Under the pieces are notes generated by a model. It saw nothing but the letters and a program-made list of their open reading frames with translations, searched no databases and was not told the origin of the DNA. This document shows, in pieces, positions 1 to 8,812 of a stretch of DNA of 64,000 nt. The translations under genes were made by a program, and so were the position numbers. The stretch lies in NCBI RefSeq assembly GCF_030036535.1, contig NZ_CP080388.1:806001-870000 (forward strand), written 5' to 3'. Within the stretch, counting starts at the first letter, position 1, and the number at the start of each line of letters is the position of its first letter. Source of the DNA: Agrobacterium cucumeris (lineage in GTDB: Bacteria; Pseudomonadota; Alphaproteobacteria; Rhizobiales; Rhizobiaceae).

Positions 1-715
1 CGCCAACGATGATGGCCTGGACACCATCCATCGCCGCAATCGCCTCCAGAAAGACATGCTGGCCTTTCCATTCGCTCAGCCGGCCAAACAACCCGACGAT
101 TGGCTGTGGACCAAGGCCGAGTTCCCCGCGCAGCCGTGCGGCTCTTTCCGGGTCATATGCCACCGCCATTGCGGGATCAAAGCCGTTATAAACGATACGG
201 ACCTTCTCCGCCTCGCCGCCGGCTTCAACGAATGCCCGGCCGGTTTCCTCAGAATTAACGGCCACCAGCCTTGCAAAATATCGGGCGAAGGCCAACGAAG
301 CACGGCGATTGGCGGAACTGAAGGCGGGATCCGTGACGATATCGTGCAAAATCCAGACGAGCGGACGGCGGCTGAGTTTCGCCGCAAGCGCGCAGACAAA
401 AAGCGCCTTTTGCGAATTGGCGCAGATGACATCGTAATGCCTTGCCTGCCGGCTCAACTGCCAGGCAACCGCCGCCACGTCGGCCGCGCCGCGCAACATA
501 GCACCGAATGATGAATCGCGGCGGATCGACAACATTTTTTCCCCGGCCGACAACAGAACCGGAGGTCTGCCGGCCGCCGCCAGATCCTCGGCAGCACCAC
601 CGCCACTGAGGAAACAGGCACGCCAGGAATCTGGCCCAGCCTTGACGAGATCGATGAGGAAAAGCTCGGCGCCACCCTTCTCTCCGGTATGGCTGACAAA
701 AAGCGCGGATGTCAT
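1..715 (-). CDS. GT4-family glycosyltransferase, C-terminal part beyond the left edge
   Basis: The gene starts at an ATG at 715 and runs off the window, leaving 238 codons. The N-terminus (MTSALFVSHTGEKGGAELFL) has the Gly-rich loop of GT-B glycosyltransferases. The middle reads VNSEETGRAFVEAGG followed by VRIVYNGFDP, and near the edge is IVGLFGRLSEWKGQHVF; these are standard GT4 landmarks at the domain linker and the start of the nucleotide-sugar domain. GT4 enzymes transfer a sugar from a nucleotide donor to a growing glycan, usually at the inner membrane. The SGNH hydrolase and polymerase genes that follow suggest surface polysaccharide synthesis. Donor and acceptor cannot be told from the sequence. 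Confidence 0.85.
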   Translation of the reverse strand, partial: MTSALFVSHTGEKGGAELFLIDLVKAGPDSWRACFLSGGGAAEDLAAAGRPPVLLSAGEKMLSIRRDSSFGAMLRGAADVAAVAWQLSRQARHYDVICANSQKALFVCALAAKLSRRPLVWILHDIVTDPAFSSANRRASLAFARYFARLVAVNSEETGRAFVEAGGEAEKVRIVYNGFDPAMAVAYDPERAARLRGELGLGPQPIVGLFGRLSEWKGQHVFLEAIAAMDGVQAIIVG

Positions 716-1076
716 GCACTTACCTGCGACACGCACATACCCTGAAGGAGCCTTGGCCCGCAATGACGGGCATGACCAGGCACCCGGTAAAAAAGTTCGG
801 CGCAGGCGACAATGGCAGGGATATCTTCCCGCGTCGATCTGGTATAAGAATGGCTACGTTTACTTGCGATTAAAAGAAAAGACATTCAAACCTTTATGCG
901 GATTTATATTTTAGTCCGCGCGAAATAAAAAATAATAGTCAATTTAAATATTTTAGAAGAAATCGAAGAAAATTTCATGACGTTTAATTTTATCGCTGTT
1001 CAGCGTTCCGCTCCTGGCGCCTTTTCCCCGGATCTTACTGTGGGGTTATCCTAGCGCCAGATCAGGAGAACGAACG
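716..1076. other. AT-rich intergenic region without a convincing gene
   Basis: This gap separates the divergent glycosyltransferase and SGNH hydrolase genes. Its second half (about 850-990) is strikingly AT-rich against the GC-rich surroundings and probably holds promoters for both sides. A short hairpin, GCGGA at 898-902 with TCCGC at 915-919, lies in it. A 90-codon open frame at 642-914 overlaps the glycosyltransferase start and has no family signature, so it is not called. Confidence 0.5.
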
Positions 1077-1139
1077 ATGACACCGCTCAAACGCAAGATA
1101 TGCATATATATGCCGGCAACGGAAGAGGTGTCGGCATGA
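1077..1139 (+). CDS. short leader ORF overlapping the SGNH hydrolase start
   Basis: Twenty codons begin at an ATG with a good Shine-Dalgarno (AGGAGA, 1064-1069, 7 nt spacing) and end in a TGA that overlaps the next gene's ATG (ATGA at 1136-1139). The peptide (MTPLKRKICIYM...) resembles nothing I know. It may be a leader ORF that couples translation into the hydrolase gene. Alternatively it could be the original N-terminus of that protein separated by a frameshift; the sequence alone does not decide. Confidence 0.35.
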   Translation: MTPLKRKICIYMPATEEVSA

Positions 1140-2476
1140 TCGGCGTGACGCTCGGCATTATTCCCGGGAACAGGGCAGCCATCGTCCCCTCCCTAAACGC
1201 GCTTTCGCCTTTGCGCGCACGCCTGACCGCCGGCCAGAACGCCACGATCTTCGTGAATGGGGACAGCACCGCCTATGCCGACGGTGGACCATTCCAGCAG
1301 TTCGCCTCAATGCTTGGCGATCTTCACGATACAAAGGTCGTATTGTACCGCTGGGCCGAATGGCAGATAAATGCAGCAACCGGACCAAAAGCTTACGCCG
1401 ATCCGATCACGCTGCGCAACACCGGTGAGGGTCCAACGCTCACGGTCTATCTCGCGGCGCTGCCTGGCGGTATGGCAGGCTACATGCTTGCAGACCAGCG
1501 CGCGGCGGCGCTGAGGATTCCACGCCCCGATCTGTGCATTCTGCATCATGGTCACAATATGCAGAGCTTCGAGATGCCAGGGGGCATCTTAAGTTCCGGA
1601 CGATCTGCACTGCTGGGGCCACTCGGCATGACCGAATGGCAATGGCCCGGCACACCGCAACTCATCACCACCCAGAACCCCTGGCGTGACAGTACGGATT
1701 ACGACAAGGTCTATCAGGCAATACTTGATGTGGCTCGATCCCACCCGCAGCTGACGCTGGTGGATACACATGCGGCATTTGTGGCAAAGGGTAAGGACGC
1801 GACCCTTTACCGGGACAACATCCATCCGAACGATGCCGGCTCACAGCTCATTGCCCGCACTCTGTTCGGTTCCTATCTGGCTTCGGCACCAGATAGCGGC
1901 TTTCAGACACCGTGCTGGCCGAAGCTCCCTGCTGCAAATCTCATCGCCAACGGAGATTTCACCGAGTGGTCGGGCTCTGCCCCGGCAGGCTGGAACCTGA
2001 GCGCGCCCGGCACCGTCGTCAAAAGCACCGACACCACCTTTTCCCCATCCTTCGCTTACAGTCTCGCCTTGCGCGCCAATGGCAGCCAGTCGGCCGCACT
2101 GTTTCATTATGTCCGGAATGCAGAGGCTGCAGCGATAATCGGCAAAACCATATCCTTTGCGATTCTCTACAAAAACAGCGCGGAGCAACGTCCGCCTTAT
2201 GTCACGCTGGTTACGAAAAGCGGCGGAGCGACAAGGACCATCAATTGTTCAGCCCTGCAATTTTCGAATGTAAGCACTTCTGTGAACAGCGGCTGGATGT
2301 GGGCAACGGCGAACGGAATCTCCATCGACCCCGATATCAGCCCGGATGGTTACTCATTTTATCTGCGGATGATGCCAGCCTTTGGCACCAGCCCACCCAG
2401 CTCCAACGAACCACTTTACATTCAGAGAGTAATCGCCGTGGAAGGTGCCATGCCCAAAGGCAATCTGAGCGGCTGA
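1136..2476 (+). CDS. SGNH/GDSL-family hydrolase with C-terminal carbohydrate-binding-like region
   Basis: The 446-residue protein has the GDS nucleophile block (VNGDSTAYADGG, Ser44) and the terminal block RDNIHPND with Asp227 and His230, which would complete a Ser-Asp-His triad. SGNH enzymes of this kind usually remove or move acyl groups on glycans. From about residue 263 the sequence (ANLIANGDFTEWSGSAPAGW...) resembles a jelly-roll carbohydrate-binding module. I chose the ATG at 1136 because AGAGG lies just upstream and it overlaps the preceding short ORF; an in-frame ATG at 1100 would add 12 residues but has no ribosome-binding site. Context points to trimming or decorating an exopolysaccharide. 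No clear signal peptide is visible. Confidence 0.75.
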   Translation: MIGVTLGIIPGNRAAIVPSLNALSPLRARLTAGQNATIFVNGDSTAYADGGPFQQFASMLGDLHDTKVVLYRWAEWQINAATGPKAYADPITLRNTGEGPTLTVYLAALPGGMAGYMLADQRAAALRIPRPDLCILHHGHNMQSFEMPGGILSSGRSALLGPLGMTEWQWPGTPQLITTQNPWRDSTDYDKVYQAILDVARSHPQLTLVDTHAAFVAKGKDATLYRDNIHPNDAGSQLIARTLFGSYLASAPDSGFQTPCWPKLPAANLIANGDFTEWSGSAPAGWNLSAPGTVVKSTDTTFSPSFAYSLALRANGSQSAALFHYVRNAEAAAIIGKTISFAILYKNSAEQRPPYVTLVTKSGGATRTINCSALQFSNVSTSVNSGWMWATANGISIDPDISPDGYSFYLRMMPAFGTSPPSSNEPLYIQRVIAVEGAMPKGNLSG

Positions 2477-2612
2477 AAGACAGAGAAAATTCCGTCTTGC
2501 ACGACGATGTCGTCAAGACCACTATCCGTCGCCATCATCGCCCTGCCTCGCAATGATGGTGCCCTAACAACAGGGCCGTCTCAGGTCCGCCAGTGAAAGA
2601 TACAGGCCGCGA

Positions 2613-3995
2613 ATGACCAGACGTGCAAATATGGTGTCATCGCATCCGTCGCCATTACCGGCTTTTATCGTGGCGATGCCCCTTTTTCCTTCAAGGACAA
2701 TAGGGGTTCCCGGTCACTTCCTGTCGATCTTTGTGTTCTTCATCGGCTTCTTCATTCAATGCAATGTCCTGACCAGCAATCTCGGCCTGCGCTTTCTCAA
2801 CATTACCGATATGCTGGTGCTGATGACCTTGCCCGTCATTGCCCTCCTCTACATTCGTTGCCTGACACCTTCCATCCTTCTGTTTTACCTTATCCCGCTC
2901 ACTTTGCTTTTCGTGCTCTCAGCTGGCTTTGCCGATGATCGCGGCGAAGGAGAATTTTACACGACGGCGATGACCTATTTTTACGCCGTCTATTTTCTGT
3001 TTTTCGCCTATCTTCTGTTCAAGGAGAACCTTCTCGAGCTGTTCTGCTGGGGCATGTTTGCGGGCTTCGTTGCAGTGACGATCCTGCTATTTCTGGACAT
3101 CTTCATACATGACCAGCTGGCCTCCATCGGCCTGTCGTTCAAATTCGATGAAGCCGCCGTCCTAGAAGCCGCTGCAAAAGGTGAAATGGATCCGCTGCTC
3201 TTGCGTGTCGAGAAGGCGGGCGGAATTTGGCCGGTAGGCAACACAGCCGGCCCGGCCTTTGCCCTTGCCGGCGCGGCAGCCGCATATCTTGCGGAGCGCT
3301 ACCGGCGGCCGGTTCTGTTCGCCGTGTTTCTGTTTGTCTATCTGGCAAGTTTCACGCTCACACTCAACCGGTCGGGCGTGTTTGCCGTTCTCGCCATCGG
3401 GCTCTATTTCTATATCAGAAACTTCTCGATCAGGATGTTGCTCAGCACATATTTCGGCTTCGCTCTTTCCGCGCTTGTCCTCGCCTCCGTACTGCCATTT
3501 GGCGTCTTTGATTTCGCAGAACAGGCATTTTCAAAACGTTTTTTGGAGGACAGCAACAGCAGCAACAATGTGCAGGAAAGGCTGGGGACGCTCATCGGCG
3601 GCTTTCAGGTGATGCTCAATCATCCTTTAGGCGTCGGTTTCACCGCACGGAGCCAGGAATTATCGGCAATATCGCATAGCGGCACACCGCATAACGGCTT
3701 TCTGGCCACCGCCTACGCATCTGGCATCGGGTTTTGTTTTCTTGGCGCCTTTGGGCTTGTTTATGCGATTTTCCGGAAGCGGAAAATCAGCTTTTTTACC
3801 TATTCGGCAATCGGAGTCATTATCGGCTATCAATTTGAAGAACTGAATTTCAATCCTGTCTTCATGGCCCATGTCGGCCTTGCTCTCGCATATGCTTTCA
3901 TCGATCTGGACTTCAGGCTTTTTCTGAAAAATACGATGCTGCGCATCACAGGAATAGCCAATGAAGAACCCCGGGTGACAACACAGTCCACCTGA
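2613..3995 (+). CDS. Wzy/O-antigen ligase-type polytopic membrane protein
   Basis: This 460-residue protein is almost entirely hydrophobic, with about 10-12 predicted membrane segments and a larger soluble loop around residues 165-205. The C-terminal half carries the Wzy_C-like run of a LNRSG motif, then NHPLGVGFTARSQE and HSGTPHNGFLATAY, the usual signature of polysaccharide polymerases and O-antigen ligases. Such proteins join lipid-linked repeat units in the periplasm or transfer the chain to an acceptor. With the glycosyltransferase, SGNH hydrolase and glycanase nearby it probably belongs to an exopolysaccharide pathway. Polymerase versus ligase cannot be separated here. The start is uncertain (ATG at 2613, 2631 or 2676) because none has a strong ribosome-binding site. 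Confidence 0.75.
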   Translation: MTRRANMVSSHPSPLPAFIVAMPLFPSRTIGVPGHFLSIFVFFIGFFIQCNVLTSNLGLRFLNITDMLVLMTLPVIALLYIRCLTPSILLFYLIPLTLLFVLSAGFADDRGEGEFYTTAMTYFYAVYFLFFAYLLFKENLLELFCWGMFAGFVAVTILLFLDIFIHDQLASIGLSFKFDEAAVLEAAAKGEMDPLLLRVEKAGGIWPVGNTAGPAFALAGAAAAYLAERYRRPVLFAVFLFVYLASFTLTLNRSGVFAVLAIGLYFYIRNFSIRMLLSTYFGFALSALVLASVLPFGVFDFAEQAFSKRFLEDSNSSNNVQERLGTLIGGFQVMLNHPLGVGFTARSQELSAISHSGTPHNGFLATAYASGIGFCFLGAFGLVYAIFRKRKISFFTYSAIGVIIGYQFEELNFNPVFMAHVGLALAYAFIDLDFRLFLKNTMLRITGIANEEPRVTTQST

Positions 3996-4012
3996 GGCCG
4001 CCGCATGAAGCT

Positions 4013-4558
4013 TCACGCAACCGCGACGATCTCAATTTCCTTCCCACCCAAACTGACCAGATCACCGGCCGTCTTCCCCATCAACGCCCGGGCGACAGGG
4101 GAAACATAAGACATTGATCCCGCAGCAGGATTAGCCTCGTCTTCACCGACAATCCGGAATTGTTGCGTCCGTCCGTCATCGCGGCTGAAGGTTACCAGGC
4201 TGCCAAAAGCGACGATGCCATCCACAGGCGGGTGCGGCATGAGTTGGGCGGTGCGGACACGCTCGGCGAAATACCTGATGTCGCGCAGGGGGCTGGCGGA
4301 AAGCCGCCGTCTTTCATTGACGTCTTCAATGGTGTTGGCCGCTTCGCAGGCTTCGCGCGCCGCATGCAGCTGCAGTTCCAGCGCTTTCAGTCCGGCTTCG
4401 GTCACCAGATTGGGATGCGGCGAAATCACCCGATCGGGCAGAACCGTTTCGGCTGCTGTTTCGGCACTGTCTTCCTTGGTAAAGGCTACGCTCAATCCTT
4501 GGCACTCCAAATCGTTGAGATACCGCATGGGCATCTCTCTCCAGTCCAGTTTTGCCAT
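4013..4558 (-). CDS. GreA/GreB-family C-terminal domain protein
   Basis: The protein has a helical N-terminal part rich in Glu/Ala (LKALELQLHAAREACEAANTIEDVNERRRL), like the Gre coiled coil. The C-terminal GreA/GreB fold shows VAFGSLVTFSRDDGRTQQFRIVG followed by SYVSPVARALMGKTAGD. Classic Gre factors reach into the RNA polymerase channel and stimulate cleavage of backtracked transcripts; Gre-like paralogues such as Rnk compete for that channel. Whether the acidic tip residues needed for cleavage are present is unclear, so paralogue is safer than GreA. The start is taken at 4558 (MAKLDW, after GGGGAG); 4603 and 4528 are alternatives. Confidence 0.7.
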   Translation of the reverse strand: MAKLDWREMPMRYLNDLECQGLSVAFTKEDSAETAAETVLPDRVISPHPNLVTEAGLKALELQLHAAREACEAANTIEDVNERRRLSASPLRDIRYFAERVRTAQLMPHPPVDGIVAFGSLVTFSRDDGRTQQFRIVGEDEANPAAGSMSYVSPVARALMGKTAGDLVSLGGKEIEIVAVA

Positions 4559-4710
4559 TGCTCCCCGTGACGGAGCAAGAGCGCAACATTCAGAAACCCG
4601 CATAGAGGGAACATACCCCTCATTTCTGGCTCTAACACGAGGCTTTTTGCCCTGCTAGGTTGTCTTGCAGGAGGAGTGAGGACACCAACGCTAACGAACA
4701 GGAGACGGCA

Positions 4711-6108
4711 ATGGCCCGGACAGTAGTGAATGCGCTTGGGGATACGCTCTATTATAGCGACAGTTCCACCGGATTTTTCTCAGCCACGGGTTCCGGTCCA
4801 CTGCTCACCGGCACCGGTGGTAATGATTCCATGTGGGGTGACAGTTCCGTCAATGTGACGATGGCGGGCGGCACGGGCGATGATATCTATTATCTCTATT
4901 CCAGCATCAACCGCGCGGTGGAAAATGCCGGGGAAGGCATCGACACGATCGATACCTGGATGAGCTACACCCTGCCCGACAATTTTGAGAATCTCAGGGT
5001 GACGGGCGATGGCCGTTACGCTTTCGGGAACTCGCTCGATAACATCATCACCGGTGGATCGGGCAGCCAGACGATCGATGGTGGAGCCGGCAATGACGTG
5101 CTGATCGGCGGCGGCGGTGCCGACACCTTCGTCTTCACCAGTGGCAACGGCACCGATCTCATCATGGATTTCAGCGCCAACGATACGATCCGGCTCAACG
5201 GTTACGGCATTACATCCTTCGATCAACTCGTCAGCAGTGCCACGCAGCAGGGCAGCGATCTGTGGCTGAATTTTTCGAACGGCGAAGCCGTGGTTCTTGC
5301 CGGAACGACCATCGACGACCTTCAGGCCGACCAGTTCGAGCTCAGTCTCGACCGGTCATCCCTGACCCAGACCTTTGCCGATGAATTCGATGCGCTGTCG
5401 CTGCGCAGCGGCGATCAGGGAACCTGGGATGCCAAATATTGGTGGGCTCCGGAAAAGGGAAGTTCGCTGACGACGAATGGCGAGGCGCAATGGTATATCA
5501 ACCCTGCTTATGCCGGCACGTCGGAGGTCAACCCGTTCAGCATCGAGAACGGCGTGCTGACCATCACCGCTGCGGAAACGGCACAATCCGTCGCCGATGA
5601 GGTCGAGGGTTACGATTATACCTCCGGCATGCTGAACACCTATTCCTCCTTCAGCCAGACCTATGGATATTTCGAAATCCGCGCCGATATGCCGACCGAC
5701 CGCGGCGCATGGCCGGCCTTCTGGCTTCTGCCGGAGGACGGATCATGGCCGCCGGAACTCGATGTCATCGAAATGCGCGGGCAAAATCCCAACACGCTCA
5801 TCATGTCCACCCATTCCAACGCCACTGGTGAACAGGCATCGGTCATCAACAATGTCAGCGTGCCGAGTACGGAAGGGTTTCACACCTATGGTGTGTTGTG
5901 GGATGCCGAACATGTTACCTGGTATTTCGACGATGTCGCGGTGGCGCAGACGGATACGCCTGACGATATGCACGACCCCATGTATATGGTCGTCAATCTC
6001 GCCGTCGGCGGCATGGCGGGAACGCCCTCTGCCACTGATTTCAGCGATGGCTCGCAGATGATGATCGACTACATCAGGGCCTATTCGTTGTCCGACTGGG
6101 CCGTTTGA
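4711..6108 (+). CDS. GH16-family glycanase with N-terminal RTX-like repeats, ExsH type
   Basis: The 465-residue protein begins with Gly/Asp-rich calcium-binding repeats (GGTGDDIYYL near residue 54; GGAGNDVLIGGGGADTFVF near 125-143). A glycoside hydrolase family 16 domain then starts at about residue 225. The GH16 active-site motif ELDVIEM is intact, with Glu349, Asp351 and Glu354 as expected nucleophile, helper and acid/base. RTX-type glycanases such as rhizobial ExsH leave the cell by type I secretion and cut exopolysaccharide. There is no Sec signal peptide, in line with that route. The start at 4711 is set by AGGAG seven bases upstream. It is the last gene of the polysaccharide region and is followed by a strong hairpin. 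Confidence 0.85.
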   Translation: MARTVVNALGDTLYYSDSSTGFFSATGSGPLLTGTGGNDSMWGDSSVNVTMAGGTGDDIYYLYSSINRAVENAGEGIDTIDTWMSYTLPDNFENLRVTGDGRYAFGNSLDNIITGGSGSQTIDGGAGNDVLIGGGGADTFVFTSGNGTDLIMDFSANDTIRLNGYGITSFDQLVSSATQQGSDLWLNFSNGEAVVLAGTTIDDLQADQFELSLDRSSLTQTFADEFDALSLRSGDQGTWDAKYWWAPEKGSSLTTNGEAQWYINPAYAGTSEVNPFSIENGVLTITAAETAQSVADEVEGYDYTSGMLNTYSSFSQTYGYFEIRADMPTDRGAWPAFWLLPEDGSWPPELDVIEMRGQNPNTLIMSTHSNATGEQASVINNVSVPSTEGFHTYGVLWDAEHVTWYFDDVAVAQTDTPDDMHDPMYMVVNLAVGGMAGTPSATDFSDGSQMMIDYIRAYSLSDWAV

Positions 6109-6112
6109 TAAA

Positions 6113-6146
6113 AACGCCGGCAGTCGCATCCAGAACTGCCGGCGTT
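6113..6146. terminator. bidirectional hairpin terminator between convergent genes
   Basis: A perfect 12-bp stem (AACGCCGGCAGT, 6113-6124, with ACTGCCGGCGTT, 6135-6146) encloses a 10-nt loop. It lies between the convergent glycanase (ending 6108) and TIM-barrel gene (ending 6188). Short A runs on the left would give U-rich RNA on the minus strand. Confidence 0.75.
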
Positions 6147-6187
6147 GCAGACATCAGCCTTTGCAGGCTGTGCCTTGTTCGAAGGCC

Positions 6188-7102
6188 TTACTCAGCCGCA
6201 AGCTGCGTCCGGGCGGCGTAAAGCGACATGAGATGCTTGGCGGTTTTAAGGCTTGACGGCTGCTCGGCGCGGTAACGACGGCCGATTTCCATCATCAGCA
6301 CCGTCTCTGGAAGGAAGGTCAGTTCCGAGAAGATGCTCTCCCACTCGATATCACCCCAGCCGAGTGGCATATGCAGATCGCCGATACCCAGCGCGGTATT
6401 TTCCTGTGTGAAATAGGCCTCGTAGAAGCCCTGCGGCCGGCCGAAGGAATCGTGCACATGCAGATGGCCGGCAACGGGCGCCATGGCGCGAAGCTGCTCG
6501 CGGAAATCGAGACCACGATAGGTGGATTCGAGATAGGCATGGCTGAAATCGATCAGCGCCACGACATTGTCGTGATCAACAGCCTTCACGGTCGCTGCCA
6601 CCTCGGCCGGCGTCTGACGATACTGGCCGGGTTCGGTGGAGAAGATATTCTCAAGCGCGATACGCACGCCATAGGGTTTGCAGAATTCCGCAAGTTCGAA
6701 CAGCGCTTCGCGCTCACGGGCATCGGCATCGGCACGCTCGGCAATCTGGTCGGCACGCAGCGCGCCACTATGCTGGACGAGGATGCCTGCGCCGATGCGG
6801 TCGCAGAGGACAGCGAGCGCCTTGGCGGCATCGATCTGGTAACGGCAAGTCACAGGGTCCATGAAATTGGACGAAACCAGACCATGCACGGTGTAGCGGA
6901 AGTCGAACTCTTTCGCGAGCGCCACGAAACGGTCGGCACGCTCTTCGATGATGCGGCCACCGGCGATCATATCGAGGCTGGTCGCCGCAATTTCCACCGT
7001 GTCGCAGCCAATCTCGGCCAGTGCGCGCAGATCGCTTTCAAGGGTGGCCAGTTCGCCGTTATCAGAGCCGGCGTTAAAGCCGGTACCAATCAGATTTGTC
7101 AT
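6188..7102 (-). CDS. sugar phosphate isomerase/epimerase (AP-endonuclease 2 TIM-barrel family)
   Basis: The 304-residue protein has the xylose-isomerase-like TIM-barrel pattern. It includes an early GCDTVEIAATSLD strand, YTVHGLVSSNF, ILVQHSGAL, RIALENIF with the metal-binding Glu, VVALIDFSHAYLE, GHLHVHDSFGRPQGF and a closing Glu in VLMMEIGRRYR. These His/Glu/Asp positions usually bind a divalent metal. Relatives isomerise or epimerise sugars and inositol derivatives or cleave abasic DNA; the set here fits the sugar enzymes. A GDPD-like fragment lies 27 bp upstream on the same strand, suggesting a former two-gene operon. Substrate unknown. Confidence 0.75.
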   Translation of the reverse strand: MTNLIGTGFNAGSDNGELATLESDLRALAEIGCDTVEIAATSLDMIAGGRIIEERADRFVALAKEFDFRYTVHGLVSSNFMDPVTCRYQIDAAKALAVLCDRIGAGILVQHSGALRADQIAERADADAREREALFELAEFCKPYGVRIALENIFSTEPGQYRQTPAEVAATVKAVDHDNVVALIDFSHAYLESTYRGLDFREQLRAMAPVAGHLHVHDSFGRPQGFYEAYFTQENTALGIGDLHMPLGWGDIEWESIFSELTFLPETVLMMEIGRRYRAEQPSSLKTAKHLMSLYAARTQLAAE

Positions 7103-7129
7103 GTCGTCATCTCCAGGGAGTAGATAAGG

Positions 7130-7591
7130 TTATGTTAGTTCAGGCAGCCGCGCGGCAAGCCGCGCCGTATCGAACAAATCCGGGCGATCGATATTGGCGT
7201 AGTCTACTCCGGCTAATGCGATCTCATTATGAAGGTCGACGTCATCTCCGCCGTAATAACCCATGACTTCGAGACCGGCCTTGCGGCATGCCGCGACAAG
7301 TCCGGGCTTGCGCATCTGCGCCGGTGTGATCTCGATGATCGAGGCATGCTGCACCGCCGCCGGCAGCGAGGGCGACTTGGCGATATCAAGCGTCATCATC
7401 TTGCGAAATTCGGGCCCGGTGGCGGCCAGACCCCGGCGCATATCTTCGGGAAAGGAGAAGAAGAACCTGTCGCGCGGCATGCCGCGATCTCGCACCAGCG
7501 TGAAGATCATACAGCCGCAGGTCTTGCTGTCGGAAGTCGTCGCGACGAACCCCGTGGCCTTTGGCGCGGCGGCGATGATCCTGCACGGCAT
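7130..7591 (-). pseudogene. truncated glycerophosphodiester phosphodiesterase-like gene
   Basis: Only a C-terminal piece is recognisable. From about residue 80 the frame reads HASIIEITPAQM, AGLEVMGYYGG, and ALAGVDYANIDRPDLF, like the last strands of a GDPD TIM barrel. The first 40 or so codons look odd (Cys- and Ala-rich, no strand pattern). The catalytic HRG and E-x-D motifs of the N-terminal half are missing, and the upstream DNA in other frames does not restore them. GDPDs hydrolyse glycerophosphodiesters, but 153 residues without the active site should be inactive. It is most likely a decayed gene; a divergent short protein is the alternative. Confidence 0.5.
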
Positions 7592-7629
7592 CGGTGAACT
7601 TGGCTGATAGCTTCACCCCGGTTGGCGGC

Positions 7630-7998
7630 TCAGCCGAGATTGTACACCATGAAATAAATCAGCCAGCAATGCGCAATCGCCAAAACCGCCCAGGCCCATT
7701 TTGCGGCCCTGATATCGGAATCGACGACGGTGTTGCTGATTTCGGCCACGCCGGGAGTCTCTTCGCCCCGTCCGCCCCGCGCCGGAGATGACGTCTTGAT
7801 GTCCGGTTCGCTTACGACATAAAGCCTGTCGTTGCGCATTGATACAGACGGCTCATCGTCGACGCTCTCCCCATTGGAAAGCGCCCCGTCACCGGAAGCG
7901 TAATTCACCGCCAGAAGTTGCGATGACACCCGCCTGTTACGCATGTTACTTCGATTGGGCATCACAATTTTCCACATAATAAAAATAAAAATATTCAC
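7630..7998 (-). CDS. small protein with one C-terminal membrane segment, unknown
   Basis: The frame encodes up to 122 residues. The middle is hydrophilic and probably disordered (SDGD- and Pro/Gly-rich, with SSPARGGRGEETPG). A single hydrophobic segment near the end (WAWAVLAIAHCWLIYFMVYNL) looks like a C-terminal membrane anchor. The start is uncertain: the first ATG (7998) gives an additional hydrophobic N-terminus (MNIFIFIMWK), and an ATG at 7962 gives a more ordinary one. No family is recognised. Confidence 0.45.
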   Translation of the reverse strand: MNIFIFIMWKIVMPNRSNMRNRRVSSQLLAVNYASGDGALSNGESVDDEPSVSMRNDRLYVVSEPDIKTSSPARGGRGEETPGVAEISNTVVDSDIRAAKWAWAVLAIAHCWLIYFMVYNLG

Positions 7999-8124
7999 CT
8001 GTAATACCGGGCAAAGCCGTGGCTCTGCCTGATATGTCAGCGATATGCGCAGTTCACGCGCATCGACCGACCAGGTATTCCCCCATGCCTTTGCCTCCCC
8101 CTGAACGCAAAAGCGCCCCGGTAA

Positions 8125-8616
8125 TCACCGTGCCGGGCCTGCCGGCAAGTCGCGCCTGACCGCGTAGGGCTTGGCCTCCCGCTGGATCAGGAAGACGGAT
8201 TTTTCGACCGGCAGCGGCTCGGCCGTCCGATACCGCTGAAACCGCCTTGAATATTCGAACCGGATCAGCCTGCCTTCGAACTTTCCCGCCAGCACGCGAT
8301 AGCCGTTGACGAATTCGTTGAGGATTTCCAGCTCTTCTCCCCACAGCCAGCCACCGTAAGAGGTGCCCTCGTTCGAACGCAGCACGATCTCGAAAAAATG
8401 CCCGCCCGCCACCACCGGCATGCGGAAGAGGATATCGAGATTGTCTTCGTCCTCATCCTCGCATTTTTCCGCCGACAGCCTTGCATGGGCAACTTTCGCA
8501 TGAACGAGCGCGGAGACCGGATAGAACGGACGGCCCTTGAACCACATGAATTCGCTGACCGCATAACCGACATCGTCGGCACGCTGGTAAGGTTCAATAC
8601 GCGGCTCGAACGCCAT
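8125..8616 (-). CDS. conserved-looking protein of unknown function
   Basis: From the ATG at 8616 (MAFEPRIEPYQRADDVGYAV, preceded by GGAAG) the protein has 163 residues, mixed alpha/beta in character, with no signal peptide or membrane segment. It has an acidic run (EKCEDEDEDNLDILF) and Trp/Gly-rich SYGGWLWGEELEIL. An upstream ATG at 8733 would add 39 residues of poor composition. I recognise no family. It lies divergent from the SARP-led cluster with a gap of about 200 bp, so the two may share a control region, but nothing links their roles. Confidence 0.5.
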   Translation of the reverse strand: MAFEPRIEPYQRADDVGYAVSEFMWFKGRPFYPVSALVHAKVAHARLSAEKCEDEDEDNLDILFRMPVVAGGHFFEIVLRSNEGTSYGGWLWGEELEILNEFVNGYRVLAGKFEGRLIRFEYSRRFQRYRTAEPLPVEKSVFLIQREAKPYAVRRDLPAGPAR

Positions 8617-8812
8617 GTAGCTTCCGTTGAACGCTATCAATTTCGAAATTTCCCGATGCCTGCCCGCTGCATGTCCGCTGTTTTCCGCCCATCTTTCATG
8701 CTTCTGTTTGCGACAATAGGCAGGCCGCGTCACACCAGCGTCAAATGGAACGCTATGATGACTTTCAATTTCCCGGACACGTTGTTAGATGATGATTCAT
8801 GAGGGGACAAAA

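Noticed and set aside
642..914. Ninety-codon plus-strand frame before the SGNH gene
   Set aside because: Overlaps the divergent glycosyltransferase start, has no ribosome-binding site and ends in AT-rich DNA.
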